A stretch of DNA of 64,000 nucleotides, taken from NCBI GenBank assembly GCA_047967505.1, contig CM106541.1. One strand, written 5' to 3'. The stretch comes from Dipteris shenzhenensis (Eukaryota; Polypodiophyta; Polypodiopsida; Gleicheniales). The position numbers were made by a program, and so were the translations under genes. Shown here piece by piece: positions 30,481 through 39,590 of this stretch. How positions within the stretch are numbered: the stretch's first letter is position 1; every line of letters starts with the position of its first letter. The notes below the pieces were generated by a model. That model did no database searches. It was not told the DNA's origin and worked only from the letters and a program-made list of their open reading frames with translations.

Positions 30481-31886
30481 ACACTGTGTGCAGAGTGTCA
30501 ATGAGTGGTGAGGGGGACCGCCCCTCTAGAAATCTCTGCCAAAAGTCCTTAGAATTGTTACTGAACAGAATGTTTAGTAGCTCCTTCTCGTTTTGGCACA
30601 CAAAGTCAAGTTTCTTCCTGCGTACCAGTCGACAGTGCTCGCGTAGCATCTCTGGTTCGATCGGAAGACTGTTTTTGGTTTCGAATCTAAGCTGACGGCG
30701 TAAAGCCTTACACTCATCATCGTACCAACTATTATAGGGTACGGTCCCAAGTGGTGGTGGGCGGGTGGAGCAGGTGGTGTGGGGGAAGGCATGAAGATTA
30801 GCCTTGTGTAGTGAGTGGGTGACTAATGCAGCACGATCCTCTAATAGGGGTATAAAGTCAATGTATGCGAAAAGTATGTACAGACGGCCAGAGTAAGTAG
30901 GTGAGTGATCGCGATCAAAGCGTATATCATGGTAGGTGGAGAAAGAACTCAACGGGGTAGAAAGTGTTGTGCAGCGGGAGGTAGAAATGCTAAAGAAAAG
31001 ATAGGTATGATCAGCCCTTGGAGGCAGAGGTGCTATAGTAAAGTCAATGATGCGAGATGTGAAGGTAGGGGATCCCACGATGTAGTCCACAACACTGAAG
31101 CCTCCCCCATGTGGAAAGCACGTGAAGCCACCTGATGCGGGCCATCTATCAAGATCATTATAAATAATGAGATCATGCATCCTGCCGAGGTCTAATAGGG
31201 CCTGCCCATAAGATGTGAAGGGTCCTCGTCTGTCAGCCAAAACTCATAGCATACATGCCTCCTCGAGGTCAATGTCTGGCAATAGAGTGGAATCATTCCT
31301 AAAGTCGCGGAGTGATGCCTGACGAGCACCTATCCTCACGTTGAAGTCCCCAACTAGGAGGACTTCTCCGTGGCTAGAGAAGTCAACAATAAAGAGCAGC
31401 AAATGGGGATGTCTCATCCTCCCCTCGAATATCTCTGGCAAAGTGAGAGGTCTCGGGGGGAAAGTAGCAAGCTGCAATAAACAGATCCCGGCTGTCCATG
31501 TGCCGAATCCGGATCTAGAGAAACCTAGAATGTGTATCTCTATGCTCCATTGAGATGGCCCCCAAAAGTGTGGATCTGTAAAGGACTGCGACTCCTCTTG
31601 ACCCTCGAACCCCTCCTGTATCCCTCGTCTCATCTCTGTAGGCAAACTCCCATGTATACCCGCTGACTACTGATAGTGGGCACTGTGGACTCTGATGTGT
31701 CTCTGTATAAAAGACTATGTCGTGACCTGTATAGGATTCTGAGAAGTTCTCTGGTTCTGACCATAAGGTACCATTACAGTTCCAGATGGTACAGGATAGG
31801 GTCTCGGATGTCTGAGTCTCATAGACCCACCTCCCTATGCGGGAGGAGAGGTGGGTGTCCGACAGGGCCTGTAAGGAGTCGTCCAT
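30446..31886 (-). pseudogene. LINE D1 ORF2, endonuclease and linker
   Basis: 31515-31886 starts the APE endonuclease: CTIWNCNGTLWSEPENF, DIVFYTETHQSP, GSRGVAVLYR. A frame change leads to 31244-31645 (LLVGDFNVRIG), then 30446-31240 after a stop near 31242, with SVVDYIVGSP and PRADHTYLFFS, the equivalent of the SDHAPL motif. The linker contains WYDDECKALRRQLR and NSKDFWQRFLEG. It ends at the RT-deletion junction. Confidence 0.8.
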
Positions 31887-32626
31887 CTCGTACTACTGCC
31901 CACTTCCCCTCCTTGCGGGCCTGATCCCGCTGCTGCAACAGAAAGCGCCTCTCCTCAACCTGTAGTGGAGTGAGGTCAGATCGTTGGCTGGTCTCATAAG
32001 GCTAACCTACGACGTAAAGCCGAAAGTCTGCCCGGGCGTCATGGAACCGTATGATAAGGGGCTGCTCTCGGTTGGGGTCCCTCCCTACCCGCGATGCTCT
32101 CAATCCTGTACTCAGTCACCCCTAGGATAGTGGCCACGAAGGCCGTCGCATCTGCCATCAGTGTAGCCTCAGTGCGTGCGATTCCACGTACTCTGATGTT
32201 GAGAGCCTTGCTGGCTCTCTGTTGCTGCTCCAAGAGGGTAGCCGAAACGGTCACCCTTGCAAGTTCCCGTTTGGCTACATTGACCCATCTAGACGTCTCC
32301 TCAATGGCAGATTGCATACTCGCAATATGTGCCTCCACAACTGGGGTGCTCCCTGGGACTGTACGTATAGCAGTGACCTCCTGTCGAAGCTGCGAGATCT
32401 CCTGTCTGATCCCCTGAATAAGATCAGCCTGGTCTCGGATAGCCTGAGACTGCTTTTGTATGAGACGCGCCTGCTGCTCCTGGGTGAAGCATGTCTGCTC
32501 CTGTGCGAAGCGTGACAGCTCTCTCTTGCGCTCTCGGATGCTATGAACCTCCATCAGCAAGTTCTCCCAAGCCTCTGATGGGGCAGCTCGTCCGTGCTCT
32601 AGTGGAAACTGAAAGGATTGTGGCAT
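31870..32626 (-). pseudogene. LINE D1 ORF1: coiled coil plus RNA-binding domains
   Basis: An L1-ORF1p-like protein. Residues about 20-130 form a coiled coil (heptads around QEQQARLIQKQSQAIRDQAD). The RRM-like part starts with KALNIRVRGIAR. A frameshift after residue 190 leads, near 31990-31900, to the C-terminal domain LTPLQVEERRFLL... and RKEGKWAVVRDGRLL. This ORF1 type differs from the DUF4283 and zinc-knuckle ORF1 of families A and B. Confidence 0.8.
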
Positions 32627-32819
32627 GAAAGTGTGAGGATGAAACTGGAGGCTGGGTGATGACTGGGTGAGATGGGTGCGGTATGGAGATTATAGTGGCT
32701 TGGAGGAGGCGATCCCAGCAAGGTGTGGGAACGTGGGCTAACTGAGAGGCAGAGGGGAGAAAAAGGTCGAGTAATGCGGAACAATGTATGACCCCTCCAA
32801 AGTAGGTGTCATATTCGGA

Positions 32820-32886
32820 GAAAGAAAGAAAGAAAGAAAGAAATTTTATTAAAGGTCCACGGAAGGCCATACATGGCCTATGGGAC
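32820..32886 (-). promoter_or_regulatory. D2 3' terminal hairpin and TTTC tail
   Basis: AGGCC (32864-32868 on plus) pairs with GGCCT (32875-32879). On the element strand the order GTCCCAT, hairpin, GTGGAC, TTAATA, TTTC tail is the same as in C1 and C2, but the stem bases differ in a pair-preserving way (A-T in C, G-C in D2 at the second position). Confidence 0.6.
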
Positions 32887-33068
32887 ACAAAATCATCCGA
32901 AAGGAAAATACATCATCAACGATGCGCCAACTAGGTGGCCTCATCGTAATACCGCTAAGATGCCAAAAATGGCTACAAAAATCCTGGATACAAAATGAAA
33001 TGAAATAGAGTACCAAAAATGCCTAGATACAAAATGTAAAATATGAAATATGAGGAACATCGTCTTCC

Positions 33069-36000
33069 CTAAGGGGTCTGTGATCCAAAGAAATGATGGA
33101 AGTCATGGCCATCGACCATGCCTCCTGCCATGAGTGTGAAGATCTGGGCAAGTGTCAAATGGGCTGCTGGCGGTGCCAAGTCTCCATGGAGCAATCTCCT
33201 CCGAAAATCTGCCATCATCCTCCGTCGTCTAGAAATAAAGCGACGGGTACGGCCTCTGTGTAAGATCATCCTGCGGTGCTGCCGGATCATGTCATATGTA
33301 CATCCTCGGGGTGGAACCATCGGTGCTCTCTGGCAAGATGGGCTATCTCTGTGCTCATGGTCCTGCGCCTCGTCCTGCTCCTCATGAATAACCAGGTCTC
33401 TGGCAGGGATGCGACGGTGCTCTCTGAGGAATCTCTCTCTGTATCTGGTGATCTCCCTGATGAACAACGCTAAGCAATACTGATCCTCATACTCCATAAT
33501 CCGAGAGAGAGGTCCAAATCCGTGCCCAAATAAACAGTGAAATCTGCCACGGATCTCATAATATAAAGGGCATCTGCAAACAAAGTGCTCCTCAGTCTCC
33601 ACCTCCCCCATAGTGCAACAAGGGCATATCCTAGTCTCTCGCCTGGGTCTATGTCCGGTAGCTGTACGACGCATCCTGCCGGCCTCAACGTCTAATCTGT
33701 GGGAAGATACCCTGAGCTGGCCCAAGGCAATCCTGAGTGAGTGCGACATATGAACGCCGATATATCCTGGGGATATGATGAAGCCATCCTCTGAAATCCT
33801 GAGAAAATGGTCACGATATGTGGCCATCTTCGTAGGAAGCTCCGTGGGATGAACCCAAGTGCGAAACGTGTGTAGCTGCAACAAATCTGCCCTGATAACC
33901 TGGCTGAGCTCATGTCGAGTGAGAGGGAGGCCAGGGGCATCTATGCTGTATCGAAATGGTGGCAGCCTATCCATATCCAAGCCCAGCGAGGTGAGCCATG
34001 TGGAGAGTGTGTGGTACCAACAAAAAGTATGACCTCTCTCCGCTAACATCTGCGAGGATGTCAGTGCTAGCCACGGTAATCGTGCTCTGCCTGCTGCTGA
34101 GTCTCCGAGCGCCCTGATCCTATGCAAGTATGTAACTGACTGAAATGCTGCATCTAGCGCTAGGGGTGTAGCTCCGAACTCTGCGAACGTAATCTGATGC
34201 GGTACCGTGGGCTTCGCTCTGATCAATCTGGAGAACATGATGATCTGTAACCTCTCTACTCGTCTCCAATCTGCAACACTGAGATCTCCTGCCCAAAAGG
34301 GGCTAGCATACATGACTGCAGGTCTCACCAGCGTATCGAAAAGTAAGGACTTCGTGTCGGGATGCTGAAAATGTGACTGTGCACACTGCCTCTCGAGAAG
34401 AGCCAAGGCGGCATGCCCTCTACTGATCCTATCTCGTGCTGCATGCGTCATGGTGAAGACTGGACCTCTAAATGTGGCACCCAAATATGTATACTCCCTG
34501 ACTAGCTCCACCTCCTGCCCATCAAATGTGAAAGAGAACTCGCCTCTCCTATAAACCTGGTATGACGTGTTGAAGACCATGACTTTGGTCTTCCCAAGAT
34601 TTACAGACAACCCTCTGTCCTGACAAAAGCTGTGGAGTGCATGGAGATGTGCCTGTAAACCCTGCTGGGAGGAAGAAATAAGAACCACGTCATCTGCATA
34701 GAGGAGAATCGGTATCGTGGATCCTGCCAGTAAAGAACCTGTACCACCCATCGTCTATATGTACATCTCTAACTCATCGATATAGAGACCGAAGAGTGTC
34801 GGAGACAAAGGACACCCCTGCTTCACCCCTATCGTACTGCGTACTTTCCTCGACAGCCCCGCCCGTGTCCTGACTCTACCTGTGACTCTCTCATACAAGG
34901 CCATGATCGCCCATTGAATCTCCCCATTGAATCCCAAGTCACGAAGTCGCTGGAAGAGTCTGAAACGCGGCACAGTGTCAAATGCCTTTCTGAAGTCCAC
35001 GAAGCAACAATAGAGCCGTTGCTTACGTGACTTCGCCTCCTCAATCAAAGCCCTGAGTGTGAAGATATGATCTAGAGTCGAGTGCTCTGCACGAAATCCT
35101 GCCTGCCCTCTAGCTCTCATGCCTGTCGCCTCGGCATGGTCATTTATATGTCCTTCTAGAATGGTCGCATAAATCTTGGCCATGACATGGCCAGTCATAA
35201 TGGTCTTGTAGTTCGATGCCTCCAAAGGATCCCCCGACTTGTGTATGGGTACTATAGTATTTTCTAGCCAACTAGGTGGAAGACCTGTACAAATGGACTC
35301 GTTAAAAAGACGGGAGAGGACTGTAGCTAAGGCATCAATCCCATGGATTACATACTCCGCTTGCAATCCATCATGGTCCTTAGCTCTCCCAATCTTCAAA
35401 CGATGAGCTGCTGCTCGGACACTATTGGATGAGAATAAGGCAGAGGAGGTGGGTCTAGGCACATGGGATAAGTCGATCTGTGGCTGGTCTGGAATATCAT
35501 ATAAAGTGGAAGTATAGGCAAGCCAAACCTGCGGGTCTGTAAGAGGAGTTTGAGATTTCAAGCGAAGGAATTTCTTCCAGAATTCCTTGGAATCACAACT
35601 GAAAAGTAAACTTCTCAGCTCCTCCTCATTCCGGGCTAGAAATTGGCACTTTTTGCGTCGCACCAAACGCTTGTAACTCTTCTTGGTCTCAATGAGGAGG
35701 GGAGACTTCTCCTGTGTCTCAAGGCGAAGCTTCCTGCGGAGTTCTTTACACTCCTCATCATACCATCCATTACAAGGCACAAGACCGACTGGTGGAGGAC
35801 TGGATGTGTGGCAAGTGACGGGGAAGGACTTGTGGGCTGCCGAGATGATGGAGGTATGTACAAGGTCCCACCGATCCTGTGTGGAGGGTAGGGCATCGAG
35901 AAGGTGCGGACGGAGAAGACCACTCAGGTGCTGGCTATAAATATCATCAAACTGGTGGTTAAAATGAACCTCATAGTATGGCTGACGCTCATGATGTCTA

Positions 36001-36203
36001 GAAGGGGGGGCATGAGGAATCTGGGTAAGAATAAAGTGCAGACGTGCATGATCGGCTGAAGGCATAAAAGGGTCAACTGTGAGGTTATGTACAAAAGGGA
36101 TTAAAGTCGGGGGACCCAAGACGTAATCAATGACACTCGTTACCACCACCCGCGAAGGGAAGACATGTGGCTGTGGATGAATGCGGCCACTGTCGAAGTC
36201 CAT
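33069..36203 (-). pseudogene. LINE D2 ORF2: linker, RT and C-terminal zinc region
   Basis: About 1,045 codons interrupted only by a TAG at 34755-34757. Motifs: endonuclease end SVIDYVLGPP and SADHARLHF; linker WYDEECKELRRKLRLE; RT with NTIVPIHKSGDPLEASNYK, GFRAEHSTLDHIFTLR, CFVDFRKAFDTVPR, GVKQGCPLSPTLFGLYIDEL, and catalytic LYADDVVLIS (YADD at 34689-34700). The C-terminal part has CPCCTMGEVETEEHFVCRC. After it comes an Arg-rich tail. Readthrough of the single stop would yield a complete RT, so this copy may have been active recently. Confidence 0.88.
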
Positions 36204-36837
36204 TATAAATGACCATGCCGTGCGATGAGAGAAGCTCCAATAGGCGATGTCCCTGATCTGTCACCTCTACCCCTCTATCTGAAGATAAGCGTGGAAAACT
36301 CTCATCTGGGGCAGCTGGAACTAAGACTGGATCCTCAGCAAAGTCCAAAATCTCTGCCTGTCTGTCTGATGTCCTCGCGTTGAAGTCTCCTAAAAGGATG
36401 ACCTCTCCGCGGCGTGAGTACTCCAATACATCGGCTGACAAATCCTCAAAAGGTGACTGTCCTGGTCCATCTGAGGCATAACGAGACTGTCTCGGGGGGA
36501 AGTAGCATACTGCAATAAACAAGTCTCTCAGGGCGGGTCTCCTGATCCGTACCCAAAGATATCTGGCCCGATGGTCTCTCCTCATGACTGTGAGTATCGA
36601 TCTGAGATGCTCTCTATAAAGAACTGCCACACCGCCAGATCCTCTGACTCCTCCTGATCGTCTAGTCTGCTGTCGAAAGACAGACTCCCAGGCATACCCT
36701 GTCACCTGCGGCAAGCCTCTCTCTGGGCTCTCATGGGTCTCTGTAAAGAAGACGATGTCCTGATCAAAAAAGGCCTCTCGTAAGTTGCCAGGCTGAGCTG
36801 TGAGGGAACCATTACAGTTCCAAACTGCGAAACTCAA
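36127..36837 (-). pseudogene. LINE D2 ORF2: APE endonuclease
   Basis: N-terminal 236 codons: MSFAVWNCNGSLTAQPGN, DIVFFTETHESPE, GSGGVAVLYREH, VILLGDFNARTSD. A frameshift within the GGT repeat near 36150-36160 separates it from SVIDYVLG in the next frame. The catalytic N, E, D and N positions are kept. Start chosen at the ATG just before the conserved WNCNG motif. Confidence 0.8.
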
Positions 36838-36876
36838 GCTATCTGGCAGACTACGTGTCCCATAGGCCTCGTGTCG

Positions 36877-37754
36877 TCAACTGTGGGCTCCAGCTGGTCT
36901 AGATCGCATAGCTCCTATCAAAAGTTTGCCCTCTCTGATCACGGCCCACTTGCCCTCACGACGGGCAACATCCCTCTGTGCAATGAGACGTCTATGCTCC
37001 TCCCACTGAAGAGCTGTAAGGTCCTCATCCATGTGAATCTGTGGATGGTCCCTCAATCTGGATCTCCTTCGTAATACTGCGAGACGGGCCTCAGCATCTC
37101 TGAATCTGATGATAAGTGGCTGGTGCCGTGCTGGATCCCGGCCCACTCGATATGCAGCTACTATGCCATGATCCTGAACTCCGAGTGTCCCAGATATGAA
37201 ATCTGTCGCCTGATCCATGGCTGATCTGATCGCTCAACTCCGCGGATGCGGATGTTGAGGGCCTTCTGAACTCGCCTCTGACTCTCGGCAATAGTCTCAG
37301 AGACTGTGGTCTGCTGGGCCAGTGGGGCTCTACGCACAACGTCCACCCACTCTGAGGTCTTCTGTACCTCTGTCTGCAGTGTGGCCAACCTCTCCTCAAC
37401 TGCTGCACTAGCTGGAGGAGCTACATGCAGCTACTAGAGGCGATCATCGCATGCCACAACATGCTCCTGAATGCGTGCCTCCAGCTGCACTATGCGCTCA
37501 GCATGTGTCCGTAACTGGATGTCCCGATCAATATCTCTGGTATGAAGCTGGCGAATGTGGGAGTCCTGATCAGATCTATGACTCTCAACTGTCGATAGCT
37601 GATCAGTCAGTGTGTGTATCTGTGCTGTGAGAGACTGGATCGCAGCGCCCTGAAGTCTGCAAGTCTCCATGCACTGCATAACTAAATCTCTCAAGCGCAG
37701 ATTATCTGCCAGGACTGCTTCCGCTGTGGAGGGTGAAGGGGAGAGGGGGTACAA
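36877..37754 (-). pseudogene. LINE D2 ORF1: coiled coil and RNA-binding domains
   Basis: 37434-37754 is a coiled coil (LQGAAIQSLTAQIHTLTDQL). 37161-37388 continues in another frame to KALNIRIRGVERSD, the RRM-like start, and 36877-37218 holds the C-terminal domain with EDLTALQWEEHRRLIAQRD and RREGKWAVIREGKLLI. Stops near 37433 and a frame change near 37210 break it. Layout is that of L1 ORF1p (coiled coil, RRM, C-terminal domain). Confidence 0.8.
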
Positions 37755-37984
37755 GGATGAGGGGGTAAGAGGGTAAGAAGGTGAGTAAAGGAGGGGTGTA
37801 GAAAATGGAGGTCCTGAAGAGAGATATCTGTAGCGGGAGAACTGTAGCGGGAGAAGAAGGGAGAGATGGAAGAGATGGTGTCAATGACAACCCCTCTATC
37901 CTAGGGGAGGGTGGAGCAATTGATGTCATGGGTAGGGGTATATCAGAGCCAATAGCTGTAACTATAGAGGCTGTGGACGGAAGT

Positions 37985-38135
37985 GGGCTCAAACTGGAGC
38001 TGAAATTGGAACTGGAGCTGACGCTGAGGCTGAAGCTGAGGCTGGCACTGTAGTTGAGACCGAAGCTGTGACTGAAGCTGAAACTGAAGTTGAAGCTGAG
38101 ACTGAAGCTGAGGCAGAGGTGGACCCCGCCTTTGC
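37985..38135. repeat. Degenerate hexamer minisatellite (GAAGCT/GAGGCT type)
   Basis: About 25 units of CTGAAG or CTGAGG variants. On the minus strand it encodes a Ser/Ala/Val repeat in the Lys-rich open frame 37989-38267. Confidence 0.75.
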
Positions 38136-38267
38136 TTCTCTGTCAACTCCGAGTCCACTGCGGTTGTAGCATGTGTTCACATCCTCAAGTTTCAACTCTA
38201 TTTGTTTCTTGGCTTTGTTGTCATCTTTCTTGGCTGCTTTATCCGTATCTTTGCCACCTTTCCCCAT
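37989..38267 (-). CDS. Lys-rich open frame, unrecognised
   Basis: 92 codons starting MGKGGKDTDKAAKKDD, then KQIELKLEDVNTCYNRSG, followed by translated hexamer repeat. The first 40 residues look like a real protein N-terminus, but I recognise no family. It could be the D2 ORF1 N-terminus or the first exon of a host gene. D1 shows no equivalent. Confidence 0.3.
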   Translation of the reverse strand: MGKGGKDTDKAAKKDDNKAKKQIELKLEDVNTCYNRSGLGVDREAKAGSTSASASVSASTSVSASVTASVSTTVPASASASASAPVPISAPV

Positions 38268-38399
38268 TTCGTTTGACTAACCCGTGTTCGGTGCAGGTCT
38301 TAGTGCAGGAGCGGCATTGGGAGCGGGAGCATGAGCCCCCCCCATGACGAGAGGTACCCCCAGGGGGATGAAAAAGGCAGGAAGCAGGAGAGCTCAATG

Positions 38400-39115
38400 G
38401 AGGGGGGGGGCAGAAGGCGGGGCTGTAGGTTGGGGCAGAGGAGAATGGGTGAATGTGGAGGGGAATGGAGGAGGAAGGAGTGGTGATAGGATAGGATAGG
38501 GCAGGGGGGGCTGAGGGGTGGCGAGGCTAGGTGGAGGTAGGCTGAGGGTAGGCAGGGAGGGCTGAGGGGTGGTGAGGCTAGCTGAGGGTAGGCGGAGGAG
38601 GCTGAGAGTGGCGAGGCTACGCGGGGAAGGCCAAGCGGGAGGGTGGCGCTGCACGGGCAGAGGAGGCAGCGGGAGGGCAGAGCAGCCGGCTAGAGGAGGA
38701 GCTGCGGGGAGCTAGGAGGGTGGAACAGCCATCGGGCTGGTGGAGCAGGCAGCGGGAGCTGCAGGTGGGCAGCAGCAGCAGCAGGCGGGGCGGGCAGCAG
38801 CAGCAGGCGGGGCGGGCAGCAGAGCGCAGAGGCGGAGCCAGCAGGCGGGGCGGGGCAAAGCGGGCAGAAGCGGGGGGGGAGCAGCGAGCAGGCAGGGAGG
38901 AGCAGAGCAGGCAGAAGCAGGGGAGGAGCAGCGAGCAGAGGTGGGGAGGAGCAGCGAGCAGGCGGGGAGGAGGAGCTGCAGCAGCAGAGGGAGGAGCTGG
39001 AGCAGGCGGGGGGGCAGCAGAGGCGGATGAGCAGGGGCGGAGCAGCAGCAGAGGCAGAGGAGCAGGAGAGGGAGAGAGCAAACAGTGAGCAGGAGAGGGA
39101 GAGATATTGAAGCAA
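38400..39115. repeat. G/A-rich low-complexity block with GCAGGCGGGGCG units
   Basis: A purine-rich plus strand, with minisatellite-like GCAGCAGCAGGCGGGGCGG units at 38750-38870 and GAGGAGCAG units to 39080. On the minus strand it is C/T-rich, like the 5' UTRs of LINE A, so it may be the 5' UTR of D2 or of another minus-strand LINE. Long open frames on both strands are translated repeat. Confidence 0.6.
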
Positions 39116-39409
39116 CGATTAAGTGACTCCATCACGGCCTCTCCGAACGAGAAGCTATAGAAGGAATCTACAGCTGAGGGAATTGGCAAACAATCCTAAT
39201 GCTTCCTTGCTTGTGGATGCCTGTTGTGACATCTACATCAGCTACTTACTTTTTTTTTTTAATGGCAAAACCTCCTAAGAGTTCCATGGCTGCTTCCTGA
39301 TGCGGTCTTGCATAAGAGCCTGGATACTATGCTTGTCGCATGAAATCAGAGGGAAGTAATTCATAAGGAAGGTGGTCATAAACAGCTCAGAAAGGAGCCT
39401 AAAGAGACA

Positions 39410-39470
39410 CCACTACAAAAAGGGATATTTTAGGCCTCACAAAAGTCGGCGACCTTTAATGCCCCTTAAA
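39410..39470 (+). mobile_element. Possible CACTA (En/Spm) transposon terminus
   Basis: It reads CACTACAAAAAGGGATATTT, close to the CACTACAAAAAA start of plant CACTA elements, followed by AAAGTCGGCGACCTTTAA, like the short subterminal repeats of that superfamily. I did not find the opposite terminus, so this may be one end of a broken element or chance. Confidence 0.35.
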
Positions 39471-39507
39471 AATCAGTAATCAGCTCAAGGGAGGAGGGAG
39501 GAGGGTA

Positions 39508-39590
39508 CACTAACCCTAACCTTCTCTACTAACACTTAACACTAACCACCCACCTAAACTACACTTACCCCTAACCACCCACATAAACAA
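39508..39590. repeat. Degenerate CTAACC/CTTAACA repeats
   Basis: An irregular run of CTAACC, TTAACA and CACCCAC words, telomere-like at most. Not a true telomeric array. Confidence 0.5.

Larger units (their letters stand above)
29097..32817 (-). mobile_element. LINE D1, RT-deleted copy
   Basis: Minus-strand LINE of the second type. From right to left: 5' region (32640-32817), ORF1 (32626 to about 31870), ORF2 endonuclease (about 31886-30490), then a junction near 30480-30500 to the ORF2 C-terminus, a 3' UTR, an inverted repeat GTCTTCGGAAGAC (29130-29142) and a GAAA tract (29097-29120 on plus), that is a TTTC tail on the element strand. The whole RT domain is missing compared with D2. D1 lies head to tail with D2. 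Confidence 0.8.
32818..38270 (-). mobile_element. LINE D2, near-complete copy with one-stop ORF2
   Basis: The best D-family copy. ORF1 is at about 37754-36877 and ORF2 at 36837-33069, with a 3' UTR ending at 32842-32820 in a TTTC tail on the element strand. The 3' end has GTCCCAT, AGGCC...GGCCT and GTGGACC. Its RT belongs to a type distinct from the L1 RTs of A and B here. The 5' end is unclear: it may lie near 37990, 38270 or as far as 39190. Confidence 0.85.

Noticed and set aside
38617-39189. 190-codon minus-strand frame rich in Leu, Pro, Ala, Ser
   Set aside because: It is encoded by a G/A-rich minisatellite that is open in several frames on both strands; no conserved domain.
39508-39590. 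CTAACC words considered as an internal telomere
   Set aside because: Irregular words, no sustained TTTAGGG or TTAGGG array.
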